A stretch of 64,000 nucleotides of DNA from Lactiplantibacillus pentosus (GCF_003641185.1 NZ_CP032757.1:992001-1056000); one strand, 5' to 3'. Counted from the first letter of the stretch, positions 24,556 through 33,380 are shown. The notes: a model not told the origin generated them from the sequence alone. Program-made: numbers and translations.

Positions 24556-26457
24556 CTAAAACTCCTCGACTTTTTCGGCCACTGCATTGGCTTCAGGACT
24601 ATCCATCAAGTGGTCGGATTCCACGTATAACTTGTGCCACATCATGAAGGTCAAAACGGTCCAGAGTTTCCGTGAGTTATCGCGAACACCGGCACGATGG
24701 TCATCCAAAAGCTTCAAGAAGTAATCCTTGTTGAAGTATTGGTCCGTCTGCGAGTCGGTGATGATTTGCTTAGCCCAATCATACATTTCATCTTTGAGCC
24801 AGAACCGAATTGGCACTGGGAACCCAAGCTTCTTACGGTGCAAAACGTGGGCTGGCACGATGTCTTCAACGGCTTTACGCAAGATGTACTTGGTCGTGCC
24901 GTGACTGATACGCAAATCAGCAGGAATTTCCGCAGCCAGGTTGTAGACTTCACGGTCAACAAATGGGGTCCGGAGTTCCAAACTGTGCGCCATCGTGGTC
25001 CGGTCCGCATTGTGTAACAAGTCACCGTTCAACCAAGTGTGCATATCGATGAATTGCATCCGACTGATTGGATCATAGTCGACCGATTCATCATAGAATG
25101 GTTGGGTGATGGACTGGAACGGATGGTTCTGATTGTAATTCTTGAAGAACTTTTGTTTTTCTTGTTCGCCAAAAATAAAGGCATTCCCAACGTAACGGTT
25201 TTCAAGTGGTGTGGTCCCACGCATTAAGAACGAACGACCGCGCATCCCTTCAGGCATCATCAATGCGATCTGCTTGAGGGCCCCGTTGATCGGTTTCGTA
25301 TAACGGAATGGCTTCAATGATTCAGGTTCGTGATAGATCGTGTAACCACCGAAGAGTTCGTCCGCGCCTTCACCGGTCAAGCAAACTTTGACGTGTTTGA
25401 CCGCTTCTTTGGCTAAGAAGTACTGCGGCACAGCGGCCGGGTCAGCCAACGGATCATCCATGCTCCAAACAAAGTGGGGGAAGGCCTTCATAAAGGCTTC
25501 TGGGGTGATCGTCATGCTGTAGTTCTTCACGTCTAGTTTTTCAGCCGTTTCTTGGGCGACGTCTAATTCGCTATAACCTTCACGTTCGAAACCGACAGAA
25601 ATCGTTTCGAGATGCGGGTTAAAGTTCTTCGCAATCGCCACGATGATTGACGAGTCGATCCCACCAGAGAGGAAGGAGCCGACGGGCACATCGGAGCGCA
25701 TGTGAATCTTGACTGAGTCGATCAAGGCGTCCTTGATTTTTTGAGCATAGTCTTCTTCAGAACGTTGGACTGGGTGGAATTCCCGGTGATAGTAACGTTC
25801 GATTCGAGGTGCTGAACCGAGTTGCTTCGTTAACGAGCAGCCAGGAGCCAACATTTTAATTTCTTTGGTTAAAGTTTCAGGTTCGGGAACGAACTGGAAC
25901 GTCATGTAATCTTGCAAGGCATTCTCGTCAAACGTCTTGTCCTTCAAGATTTTGTAGATGGCTTTACTTTCAGAAGCATAGTAGAAGTCATCGCCACTGA
26001 TGGCGTAGTAGAACGGTTTGATACCGAACTGGTCGCGGGCAGCAAATAACGTTTTTTCTTGCTTATCCCAGATAACGAATGCAAACATTCCCCGTAAGTA
26101 CTTGGTAGCGTCGGCATGATATTTGGCGTACATCGCAAGAATAACTTCGGAGTCAGAACTCGTCTTGAATTCGTAGCCTTCTTGTTTGAGTTGTTCACGT
26201 AATTCAACGTAGTTATAAATTTCACCGTTAAATGTCATCCAGTAACGTTCATTATCATAAGATAAAGGTTGGTGACCACCGGCTAAGTCAATGATACTTA
26301 GGCGCCGAAACCCCATGGTAATGTTGTCGTCAGCAAAATAACCGTCGTCATCGGGTCCCCGATGGACAATCATTTTAGTCATTTCGTGGATGGTTTGATC
26401 GTATGCAGCGTTATCCGCTTTGGTCCGATCTGTTAAGCAACCAGCAAAACCGCACAT
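24556..26457 (-). CDS. asnB: Class II glutamine amidotransferase of the asparagine synthase type (probable meso-DAP amidotransferase)
   Basis: The 633-residue protein starts MCGFAGCL, exposing catalytic Cys2 of a class II glutaminase domain (HRGPDDDG, FNGEIYNY and RDQFGIKPFYY are its motifs). The synthase domain has the ATP loop SFLSGGIDSS near residue 263 and CLTGEGADELFGGY. By sequence alone it would be asparagine synthase. In L. plantarum an AsnB (AsnB1) has been shown to amidate the meso-DAP of peptidoglycan. The four-base spacing to aspartokinase and the nearby mDAP-type murE support that role here. Which of the two functions applies to this copy is inference from context. Confidence 0.88.
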   Translation of the reverse strand: MCGFAGCLTDRTKADNAAYDQTIHEMTKMIVHRGPDDDGYFADDNITMGFRRLSIIDLAGGHQPLSYDNERYWMTFNGEIYNYVELREQLKQEGYEFKTSSDSEVILAMYAKYHADATKYLRGMFAFVIWDKQEKTLFAARDQFGIKPFYYAISGDDFYYASESKAIYKILKDKTFDENALQDYMTFQFVPEPETLTKEIKMLAPGCSLTKQLGSAPRIERYYHREFHPVQRSEEDYAQKIKDALIDSVKIHMRSDVPVGSFLSGGIDSSIIVAIAKNFNPHLETISVGFEREGYSELDVAQETAEKLDVKNYSMTITPEAFMKAFPHFVWSMDDPLADPAAVPQYFLAKEAVKHVKVCLTGEGADELFGGYTIYHEPESLKPFRYTKPINGALKQIALMMPEGMRGRSFLMRGTTPLENRYVGNAFIFGEQEKQKFFKNYNQNHPFQSITQPFYDESVDYDPISRMQFIDMHTWLNGDLLHNADRTTMAHSLELRTPFVDREVYNLAAEIPADLRISHGTTKYILRKAVEDIVPAHVLHRKKLGFPVPIRFWLKDEMYDWAKQIITDSQTDQYFNKDYFLKLLDDHRAGVRDNSRKLWTVLTFMMWHKLYVESDHLMDSPEANAVAEKVEEF

Positions 26458-26783
26458 GTCTGTTCATCTCTCATTCTTTAAAATTTAGACAGTTCTCTTC
26501 AACTTGTGTACAGATGATTCGTTGTTAATTTACCCGTTTTAATGGCGAAAGTAAAGCAATCTGGCCAATTGTAACGGATTCTTACCAATGCTAAGGTCGG
26601 CAAAACTTGACAATCGCAAAGTACACTTTCACCATTATACTTGCTTTAATTCATAAGTTAAAGCGATGACGATGCAGTGAACGCTTTCATTCACTAAAAT
26701 CTTAGTGTTTATCCAGATTAAGACCCGTTTAACCTAAAAATGCCACCACACCCCAAAGGCTGTGATGGCATTTATTGCATTTG
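26458..26783. other. asnB promoter and long leader; azlD terminator
   Basis: On the minus strand a TATAAT box at 26633-26638 and a TTAACT-like box 16 bases before it could be the asnB promoter, leaving an untranslated leader of about 170 bases. I recognise no riboswitch or T-box in it. At the right end is the azlD terminator. Confidence 0.5.
26736..26776 (-). terminator. Intrinsic terminator of azlCD
   Basis: AAATGCCACCACA at 26738-26750 pairs, with one mismatch, with TGTGATGGCATTT at 26761-26773. A U-run follows on the minus strand. Confidence 0.85.
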
Positions 26784-27110
26784 TTAGCCCCAACCGACGA
26801 AGCGTAGGGCGGCCATGGCGACGATGCCGGTAATGACGACTGCCAGCAAGCTTTTTGTCAACACGCCCGCGAGCACGGCCGGAATCGATGCGTAAATATT
26901 AGGTAAGTTGAAGCCTGGCCAGTGTCCAGCGTGATAAACGAGTAGGCTTTCCACAAAAATGGCGGTCATAATGGCGACCGGAACAAAGGATAGAAAGTTG
27001 ATCAACCAGTGGGGCACCGTCAGATTTTTAATGATGGCAAACGGGACGATCCGTGAGAGCCAGGTGACGAGGCCACAGAGTAAAATCGTGATTAAAATGT
27101 AGCTACTCAT
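26784..27110 (-). CDS. azlD: AzlD-family branched-chain amino acid exporter subunit
   Basis: The 108-residue protein has four predicted membrane helices and the AzlD pattern (LLCGLVTWLSRIVPFAI, LINFLSFVPVAIMTAIFVESLL, YASIPAVLAGVLTKSLLAVVITGIVAMAALR). With AzlC it forms a branched-chain amino acid exporter. Its start overlaps the end of azlC by eight bases, which indicates translational coupling. Confidence 0.9.
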   Translation of the reverse strand: MSSYILITILLCGLVTWLSRIVPFAIIKNLTVPHWLINFLSFVPVAIMTAIFVESLLVYHAGHWPGFNLPNIYASIPAVLAGVLTKSLLAVVITGIVAMAALRFVGWG

Positions 27111-27807
27111 CTTGACTCACCACCATTCCAAAGCCGCAACCGAGGAGGGTCGCAAAAATCAGGGCTAGATTACCAGGCATCCAGCGCATCAAAAAATACA
27201 TCGCAAGTGCCACGAATAACACGACCCACAGCTGCGTCGGCAGAGATTTACTGCGGTCGGTAATGATTTGTAAGTAAAGTAAGCCAATGAACATGCCGAC
27301 AACGGCGAAGTCCAGCCCAAATTGGTCGGGGTCGCTGATCAAGTTGCCCAGCAAACAACCGACCACGGTGGCGGCAGCCCAGACCAAATAAGCGACTAGA
27401 TTGGCGGCGTGCAACCAGTGCGGCTTAAGCTGTTGATCCGTCTGGTTGAGTTTGTTCATACTGAGCGCAAACGTCTCGTCAGTCAGGAGTGATCCAAGGC
27501 CGACGTTTTGCAATAAGGAATCTTTTTTGAAATACTGGGCGACCGACATACTCATCAGAATCATTCGCGAGTTGATTAAAAAAGTCGACAGGACAATGGC
27601 TGAGATAGGGCTGCCAGCGAGGAGCATGCTGACAATAATAAATTGCGCTGAACCGGCGTAGACAATCAGCGACATCAACAAAACCGCCCACACGGATAGG
27701 TGGCTGGTATTGGCGACGATTCCCATCGCAAGGCCGACGCCGATATAACCAAAGACGGTGGGGATGACGTCCTTGACGCCGGAACGAAAAGATAAACTAG
27801 AATCCAT
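27103..27807 (-). CDS. azlC: AzlC-family branched-chain amino acid permease
   Basis: The 234-residue membrane protein matches AzlC with SFRSGVKDVIPTVFGYIGVGLAMGIVA near the start, LIVYAGSAQFIIVSMLLAG, INSRMILMSMSVAQYFK and LLTDETFALS. It exports leucine-type amino acids with AzlD. A GGAGG ribosome site precedes the ATG. No regulator of the Lrp type is adjacent. Confidence 0.92.
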   Translation of the reverse strand: MDSSLSFRSGVKDVIPTVFGYIGVGLAMGIVANTSHLSVWAVLLMSLIVYAGSAQFIIVSMLLAGSPISAIVLSTFLINSRMILMSMSVAQYFKKDSLLQNVGLGSLLTDETFALSMNKLNQTDQQLKPHWLHAANLVAYLVWAAATVVGCLLGNLISDPDQFGLDFAVVGMFIGLLYLQIITDRSKSLPTQLWVVLFVALAMYFLMRWMPGNLALIFATLLGCGFGMVVSQDE

Positions 27808-28253
27808 ACACGTTGACCTCCAATTTTAATGATTAATTTGCTATTGATTTGCGCGCGGTCGGCTGCAATCCTATGTATCACCATGTGGCTAGTGGCATTC
27901 GACGCTGATTTTCGGGAAAACGGCTAGTCGATCATTCAATTAGACTGTCCGAGTAACGTTAATTAGATTAGCGTGCGCGTCGGTTGTTAAACAGCCTGAT
28001 AAGTTGGGCACTATGATGTAGCATGTTTAGCGAATAGCCAGTGGGGTCTGGTAATTACCCAGTTGCTGGTGGTCACGAGTCCTCACCAGGCCATGTCATC
28101 AGATGCAGGGGCGGTTAAATTTCAGTGTACTATAGTTGGTGAAAATAATGAAGAAAATTATCACTAAAATTTAATTAATTGCCCATAAAACTTTTGCTTG
28201 CATTTATATAGTGGCGGGCGTAACATAATCACATTGATTTTTTGAAAGGACAA
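27808..28253. other. Intergenic region between divergent azlC and the MerR-like gene
   Basis: This 446-base stretch has no credible gene. A small hairpin (CTGGTGG...CTCACCAG, about 28065-28090) occurs in a GC-richer patch, and the last 120 bases are AT-rich as expected for a promoter. I can name no regulator site. Confidence 0.4.
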
Positions 28254-28484
28254 ATGGTGGGAGAAATGACTCTGGAACAATTAGCAGCCCATAGTGGGGT
28301 CGCTGCTGATAAAATCATCGCCTACACCAAGGCCGGGTTATTACCTTGCAAAGATGTCAACGCGCATTTTAGTGCCGATGATGAATATTGGCTAGATATG
28401 GTCAATTGCTTCTTAGAAAATGGCTCATCCGTTGAGGATTTGAAAGATTTAATGCCACTTTGTGAACAGTGTGCAGCACAATAA
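28254..28484 (+). CDS. Small MerR-like helix-turn-helix protein
   Basis: The 76-residue protein contains MTLEQLAAHSGVAADKIIAYTKAGLLPC, a MerR-type DNA-binding helix pair, and a second helical part (DEYWLDMVNCFLENGSSVEDLKDLM) typical of MerR wings. There is no dimerisation or effector region. It ends CEQCAAQ with a close Cys pair that could bind metal or be redox-active. ATG 28254 is favoured by GAAAGGA just upstream, although the spacing is short; ATG 28266 is possible. A terminator follows. It could be an excisionase-like or small accessory regulator. Confidence 0.65.
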   Translation: MVGEMTLEQLAAHSGVAADKIIAYTKAGLLPCKDVNAHFSADDEYWLDMVNCFLENGSSVEDLKDLMPLCEQCAAQ

Positions 28485-28491
28485 TGAACTC

Positions 28492-28540
28492 ATGACAATC
28501 ACGTCGAGGCTTGCTTGAATCGGTGTGATTGTTTTTTTAT
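28492..28540 (+). terminator. Intrinsic terminator of the MerR-like gene
   Basis: CAATCAC pairs with GTGATTG around a 25-base loop, followed by TTTTTTT. Confidence 0.7.
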
Positions 28541-28556
28541 GGAAATTGAAATAGCT

Positions 28557-28601
28557 AGAAACGGCGGACGCATCAGCAATTGACGGGTCCGCCGTTGTTT
28601 T
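28557..28601 (+). terminator. Second hairpin, terminator-like
   Basis: AACGGCGGAC at 28560-28569 pairs perfectly with GTCCGCCGTT at 28587-28596. It is followed by GTTTT, which is a short U-run, so it may be a backup terminator or an RNA end. Confidence 0.65.
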
Positions 28602-28751
28602 AGCTGCAGGTCTCATCCGTAGCAATGTTACTGGTTGATAAAATGCGGTTCAAATCGAATACAAATAAATTAATAATAGCTAGCAGGATCCAGTGACTAA
28701 CGGTATACTTATTTGAGCATAATCATCAATCAAAAGGATAGTGAAGCAGGG

Positions 28752-29918
28752 ATGAAAACGGGGAAGCACAAAGTCGCATTATTAATGCTGTTATGTTTGA
28801 TGGTGGTCGGGTTGGCTGGCTGCCGTAATAAGGATTATTCACGGTCCATTGAGAATGGGCTAAACGCGGTCGCTGAGAATAAGTACCAAAAAGCGCTGAC
28901 GTATTTTGATAACGCTTTAACGCAGAAGCCCAAAGACGCTCAGGCGCAGGCCTACCGCGATCAAACCCAGGCCTATTTGACGACCAAAGCTAAGTTGAAG
29001 TCGGGGGAGCTCAAAGCCGCGTTAACGACGGTTGATAAGGGGGTCAACATCGCCAACGGGGCCGCTAGTTTGAAGACTAAGTTGAAACGGTTAAAAACGA
29101 CCGTCACCAGCGATTATCAAGAATATCAACAATTATCGGATGATATTCAGGCTCAGTTAAAGGTCAAAAACGGCAAGTATTCAGCGGATGTGCTCAAACG
29201 GTGTGCAGCCATCAACTGGAACAAAAAGCCCTATTTGAAAGCATTGAAGCCTAAGGTCAAGCAGTTGTTAGCTGCCGCCAAGAAGGCCAAGACAAACTTG
29301 AAAGTTAGTGCAGCTGAAGCGAAGCGAGCGGCGGCATTGCGCCAGAAGATTGCCGCTGCCAAAAATAAGTGGGACATGGATTCGTTAGCCGACGTGCCAG
29401 ACTGGTTCATTTTGGCGCTCTTTGCAGATGATAGTGACATCGATGATGCGGTCGACTGGTTGGATGACGAGTACGACGACAGTGATGCCGATTCGGATCC
29501 TGAGACGCAAACGAACGATTCCGATGACGACACGGATGATTCTGATGAAGATACTGCGGACACTGACGATGACGATACTGATTCAAATGAGGATTACGAC
29601 AGTGACTCGGATACTTACAGTGATACCGATGATGATGCGTCAGACAGCGATGAAGATTCAAATGATGATTACGGAGACGACACTAGTGATTCCGAGTACG
29701 AGGATGATAGTGATGAAGAATCTGAAACTGACGATGATTACGCTAATGATGGTGCTGCGTCAGACGATGACGATTACGATTCCGACACTGAGTCTGATGA
29801 TGACACTGATTATGAAGACGATGACGATGGTGATGACGACGAAGATTACGACGACGTCCAGGGCCTCATTAATCCAGTACCAGCTGAACCAGCAATAACG
29901 GACCAATCGTTTGTGTAA
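28752..29918 (+). CDS. Lipoprotein with TPR-like region and extremely acidic Asp/Ser-rich tail
   Basis: The 388-residue protein starts MKTGKHKVALLMLLCLMVVGLAGC, a lipoprotein signal with an LAGC lipobox, so it is probably anchored outside the membrane. Residues about 30-90 (YSRSIENGLNAVAENKYQKALTYFDNALTQKPKDAQAQAY) resemble a TPR unit. The middle is Lys- and Ala-rich and helical. From about residue 225 to 375 the protein is almost wholly Asp, Ser, Glu, Thr and Tyr in short DSD/DDD/DYD runs, which is a low-complexity, strongly negative tail. Such tails can bind cations or mimic teichoic acid, but no function is known. A ribosome site AAAAGGA lies 12 bases before the ATG. Confidence 0.75.
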   Translation: MKTGKHKVALLMLLCLMVVGLAGCRNKDYSRSIENGLNAVAENKYQKALTYFDNALTQKPKDAQAQAYRDQTQAYLTTKAKLKSGELKAALTTVDKGVNIANGAASLKTKLKRLKTTVTSDYQEYQQLSDDIQAQLKVKNGKYSADVLKRCAAINWNKKPYLKALKPKVKQLLAAAKKAKTNLKVSAAEAKRAAALRQKIAAAKNKWDMDSLADVPDWFILALFADDSDIDDAVDWLDDEYDDSDADSDPETQTNDSDDDTDDSDEDTADTDDDDTDSNEDYDSDSDTYSDTDDDASDSDEDSNDDYGDDTSDSEYEDDSDEESETDDDYANDGAASDDDDYDSDTESDDDTDYEDDDDGDDDEDYDDVQGLINPVPAEPAITDQSFV

Positions 29919-29967
29919 ATCGCTTAATTATAGTAGTGAGTTTGAGACCAAACAATCATAGCCAATC

Positions 29968-30024
29968 TAAAAACGAGCACCTACGCTGGCCTGAAGTGAC
30001 CAACGTTGGCGCTCGTTTTGTTTC
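29968..30024 (+). terminator. Intrinsic terminator of the acidic lipoprotein gene
   Basis: AACGAGC, CC, ACG and TGG pair with CCA, CGT, GG and GCTCGTT in an 18-base stem with single mismatches. GTTT follows the stem. Confidence 0.75.
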
Positions 30025-30100
30025 CAGCGGTTCTCAGCTGGTAGCACTTGAACCTAAAAATAGCACGCTTGAATCATCTTTAACGCTAAGCCTAGCACAA
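30024..30100 (-). repeat. Fragment of the interspersed hairpin repeat (variant A end)
   Basis: TTTCCAGCGGTTCTCAGC followed by TGGTAGCACTTGAACC, then a TAGCACG/GAATCATCTTTAACGCT segment, matches the end of copy 1 (about 12880-12950). The core is missing, so it is a remnant. Confidence 0.6.
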
Positions 30101-30424
30101 TGCGGGTCATGGCTAACCGACGCGCTAATTCTTTAGCGACTACTCCCGCTGAATTATGGTCTGATTATCGAACAAATTGTTGGTTGACGAAGCTTCTATT
30201 GAACTGTTTTTTGCCAGTGATATTGTCAAAACGTGTTCGGGCCAGACTGGGACTTCCGGTTAGCTACGCCAGAACGCCAAGCGGAAGTTCGTCGCTTAAC
30301 GCTCTAGCTAGGCTAATCCTCAGTCCCAACCCGTCTGAACCTTACACTCTAAAATCATTCGAGAGACAACAAAAGCCCCGGACCTGCCGGGGCTTTTGTG
30401 TCGATATGCAACTATTAATGAACC
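30101..30424. other. Intergenic region with a long imperfect hairpin
   Basis: Bases 30247-30328 fold into a long imperfect hairpin. TGGGACT pairs with AGTCCCA at the ends, and the TTAGC, CAGAACG and CAAGCG parts of the left arm find matches on the right, around a loop near 30285. It is unlike the 300-bp family. No gene is visible. Confidence 0.5.
30369..30400 (-). terminator. Bidirectional GC-rich terminator
   Basis: AAAAGCCCCGG at 30371-30381 pairs perfectly with CCGGGGCTTTT at 30387-30397. It terminates the efflux operon on the minus strand. Confidence 0.92.
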
Positions 30425-31147
30425 TTATTTGCTAGCCTTGACCGTTTTAACCATGCTTTGGATTGCGTTGGCTTGGTACTGGGCAGCAGCGGCCTTTTGA
30501 ACTTTGGCTAGTTGGGCCTTAGTCATTGATGGGTTCTTAGCCATTGCGGCTTTGACCTGGTTAGCGACATAGACTTTTGCACGTGCTTTTAGGGTCGCTT
30601 GTTGTTGCTTCATCAACTTGCTGAATTGCTTGGCTTGAGTGGTGCTTAAGACGACCCAGCTCTTGTTGATGTAGAAGTAATTGGTGCGCTTGATCAACTG
30701 TTTATCATTGTTGGCTAAGCCGAACCAGAACTTCATCGCGTTACTTTGATACGTCCACCGCGTGGTCTTAGTGACCAGTTTTGGTGTTGCGGTCGTCGTT
30801 TTGACTTGGTTAGCAGTCTTGACGCTCGCAGTCGTGTGACTCACTTTTTTCTGGTTCGTGGTGTTCTTGTAAATGTAGACCCGGTGCTTATCGGCAGTCC
30901 CGACGCTTTGGTAGAGCAGTAAGTCTAATTGCTTACTACTACCAGCTGATTTCAAGGACTTAGTGGTCGTCGTGGTCGTTTTGACCATCCCGTAGTGCTG
31001 ACCGTCATTCAATGAAATGAAGAAGATCGAGCCTACGAGCAAAATTCCGAAAACGACCGATAAACTAATTCGCAAACTGGTTCGGTGAACGTAGATAAAT
31101 GATAGGAAGAGCGCAACTGCGCTGGCAACGAGTAAGACGAGAATCAT
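30425..31147 (-). CDS. DUF4811-domain membrane protein, partner of the efflux transporter
   Basis: The 240-residue protein has two N-terminal membrane helices (MILVLLVASAVALFLSFIYV and ISLSVVFGILLVGSIFFISL), then an extracellular domain with FGLANNDKQLIKRTNYFYINKSWVVLS and a Lys/Ala/Gln-rich helical tail. In lactobacilli such DUF4811 proteins are regularly encoded next to EmrB/QacA-type transporters. Its start overlaps the transporter stop by one base (TAATG), so the two are coupled and may form a complex. The specific role is unknown. Confidence 0.8.
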   Translation of the reverse strand: MILVLLVASAVALFLSFIYVHRTSLRISLSVVFGILLVGSIFFISLNDGQHYGMVKTTTTTTKSLKSAGSSKQLDLLLYQSVGTADKHRVYIYKNTTNQKKVSHTTASVKTANQVKTTTATPKLVTKTTRWTYQSNAMKFWFGLANNDKQLIKRTNYFYINKSWVVLSTTQAKQFSKLMKQQQATLKARAKVYVANQVKAAMAKNPSMTKAQLAKVQKAAAAQYQANAIQSMVKTVKASK

Positions 31148-32628
31148 TAGTCGTTCACCTCCTTAGTGTTGTTCATGACTGGTTTAACGGAGTGTTGCTT
31201 GTTCTTCATGAAGAAGGCAACGATCAAACCAACGACTGAGAAGCCCACGGCAACCCAGAATGCGGCGTGGTAACCATTCAACGTAGCGTTGTAATAGCTA
31301 TCTTGGTAGCCGAGTGGGTTACTCTTGATCAAGCTGTGCGCTGGTTTGGTGGCATCCGTCATGTTAGACAACACAGAAGTCAAAATGGCGGTCCCAATTG
31401 AACTAGCAATTTGACGGGTCGTGTTGTTAACGGCAGTCCCGTGACCCATCAATTCGACAGGTAGGGCGTTCATCCCGGCAGTCGTTGATGGCATCATGAC
31501 CATGGCGATCCCGAACATCCGCACGGCGTACAAGACCACGATATAAACGGTGGCCGTATTCCGTGTAATGAAGGCGAATGGCAACGTCCCGATGGTTAAT
31601 AGGAACATCCCTAAGATGGCCAAACGTTTGGCACCAAAACGGTCAAAGGCCCGGCCAGTAATTGGGCTCATAATCCCCATCATTAGGGCACCAGCCAAGA
31701 GTGACAGTCCGGATTCAAATGCTGAGAAGCCGTGAATGATTTGCAAGTAGAGCGGAATAACCATTTCGGCTCCGACCATCGCCATGTTGGCAACGGAACT
31801 TAAAACAGCGGCAATCGTAAATTCAGCGTGTTTGAAGACGCGTAATTGTAAGAATGGATTTTCCATCGTCAATTGACGCCAGATAAATCCAATAATAAAG
31901 ATAACCCCGATGATCAAGGTTGAGAGGACGACTGTGGAAGTCCAACCATTGTCACCAACGGATGAAAAACCATAGAGCAGGCTCCCAAACCCAATCGTCG
32001 ATAAAACAAGTGAGGCAAAGTCTAATTTTGGTTTGGACGTTTCAAGCACGTTCGCCATGAAGAACAGGCCGGCAATCAAGACGATTGCCACGATTGGGAC
32101 GATCAAACCGAATAAATCACGCCATGATAAGTTATCAATGACCCACCCAGACAACGTTGGGCCGATCGCTGGGGCTAAGCCGACAACGATTCCGGCAGTC
32201 CCCATGGCAGCACCACGCTTGCTAGCGGGGAAGATCGATAACATGATGGTTTGAAGTAACGGCATCGTGACCCCAACACCGACGGCTTGAATGAGACGTC
32301 CGGCAAGTAAAGTCCCGAAGTTAGGTGCGGTCCAGCAAATGATGGTTCCGATTTCGAAAATCCCCATCGCTGACAGGTAGAGCCACTTGGTAGAAATACG
32401 TGAACTCAACCAAGCACTAACGGGAATCATAATCCCGTTGACTAACATAAACCCGGTTGTTAACCATTGAACGGTCGACGTTGTAATATCAAAATCTTTC
32501 ATCAACGTTGGGAAGGCAGTGGTTAAAATCGTTTGATTAAGGACGGTACAAAAGGTACCGACTAACAAAACTGCAATGAGCAAGCCACGATTATACGGCT
32601 TCCCATGCGTATCAACAGGAGTTGACAA
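31147..32628 (-). CDS. MFS multidrug efflux transporter of the DHA2 (EmrB/QacA) type
   Basis: The 493-residue protein has fourteen predicted membrane helices with DHA2 landmarks: LNQTILTTAFPTLMKDF, QWLTTGFMLVNGIMIPVSAWLSSR (motif A region), GRLIQAVGVGVTMPLLQT (motif B) and GLAPAIGPTLSGWVID (motif C, typical of exporters). It pumps hydrophobic compounds out using the proton gradient. A TTG at 32628 is the start, with GAAGGGA 5 bases upstream. A divergent MerR regulator shares a compact promoter region, so drug-responsive control is likely. Confidence 0.92.
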   Translation of the reverse strand: MSTPVDTHGKPYNRGLLIAVLLVGTFCTVLNQTILTTAFPTLMKDFDITTSTVQWLTTGFMLVNGIMIPVSAWLSSRISTKWLYLSAMGIFEIGTIICWTAPNFGTLLAGRLIQAVGVGVTMPLLQTIMLSIFPASKRGAAMGTAGIVVGLAPAIGPTLSGWVIDNLSWRDLFGLIVPIVAIVLIAGLFFMANVLETSKPKLDFASLVLSTIGFGSLLYGFSSVGDNGWTSTVVLSTLIIGVIFIIGFIWRQLTMENPFLQLRVFKHAEFTIAAVLSSVANMAMVGAEMVIPLYLQIIHGFSAFESGLSLLAGALMMGIMSPITGRAFDRFGAKRLAILGMFLLTIGTLPFAFITRNTATVYIVVLYAVRMFGIAMVMMPSTTAGMNALPVELMGHGTAVNNTTRQIASSIGTAILTSVLSNMTDATKPAHSLIKSNPLGYQDSYYNATLNGYHAAFWVAVGFSVVGLIVAFFMKNKQHSVKPVMNNTKEVND

Positions 32629-32649
32629 GTAAATCCCTTCTCTCTAAAA

Positions 32650-32726
32650 AAGTACGTTGTCTAATATAATCGGATTTATTGATTTTGTCAACAAACTTGA
32701 CATTAATATTAAAAACCATATACTGA
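32650..32726. promoter_or_regulatory. Back-to-back promoters of the efflux operon and its MerR regulator
   Basis: TGTCAA (32686-32691) and TTGACA (32697-32702) form a perfect dyad around CAAAC and are the -35 boxes of the two divergent promoters. On the plus strand TATACT (32719-32724) is 16 bases downstream. On the minus strand a TATATT box lies 17 bases away. One protein bound at the dyad could control both genes. Confidence 0.75.
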
Positions 32727-32757
32727 GTATTGAAAATGTTAGAAAAGAGGTTGACCC

Positions 32758-33222
32758 GTGGATAATCAAGAAGATGGCGTATTTTTCAAAAAATTCAAAG
32801 AACAGTTGCATAAACACCAGTTTACGATTGGCATCACTGATTTAGCGAAAATGACGGGGGTTTCCCAGACCCAATTACGCTACTGGGAACAGAAAAATTA
32901 TATTCATAGTTTGCAGACAGGTGAGAAGAACACGACCCACCGCTATTCGTATGGCACGTTAATGCGCGTGCATTTTGTGAAGATGATGTTAGATGAAGGG
33001 TTCACGCTGGCGGCCGCGGTCGAACGGGCCAATGGCTATGGCAATCAGATGGAGATGATGCGCGTCTTCATGATGACGGCCTTTCAAGGGATTGAGGAAC
33101 GCGATGGGCATCACATGGTCAAGCTCGGTTACTTTGATGAGGACCAGACCCAACAATTGTACTGCTATATTTTAGATGGTAAGCCACATTATCGACTGTA
33201 TCCGGCAAAATCGGAAGGTTAG
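32758..33222 (+). CDS. MerR-family transcriptional regulator of the divergent efflux operon
   Basis: The 154-residue protein contains FTIGITDLAKMTGVSQTQLRYWEQKNYI (about 22-49), the MerR helix-turn-helix with its R-Y-W pattern, followed by a wing, THRYSYGTLMRVHFVKMMLDEGFTLAAAVERAN, and a short C-terminal ligand-sensing part. A GTG start is preceded by GAGG. Its position divergent from the EmrB-like gene suggests local control of drug efflux. The binding site is probably the dyad at 32686-32702. Confidence 0.88.
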   Translation: MDNQEDGVFFKKFKEQLHKHQFTIGITDLAKMTGVSQTQLRYWEQKNYIHSLQTGEKNTTHRYSYGTLMRVHFVKMMLDEGFTLAAAVERANGYGNQMEMMRVFMMTAFQGIEERDGHHMVKLGYFDEDQTQQLYCYILDGKPHYRLYPAKSEG

Positions 33223-33380
33223 CGACCTTCAGCTTGTGTAACCGGTTAATTAATGTTAAATTTAAGTTGGCAAGTATCGGTAAGTCATTTGGGCATTTAA
33301 GTTTCCCGTTCGTCAACCGATCTTATGGCTGGGTTGACCGTTGTCATGTTGGTCGTGTTTTGAAGTTTAACTTTGCAAAA

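Noticed and set aside
26458..26640. A T-box or lysine riboswitch in the asnB leader
   Set aside because: No TGGTACCGCG-type or L-box conserved sequence is present on the minus strand.
29422..29898. A long Met/Thr/Ile-rich frame within the acidic lipoprotein gene
   Set aside because: It is the shifted reading of GAT-rich codons (ATG and ATT/ACT) in the Asp tail and has no start signal.
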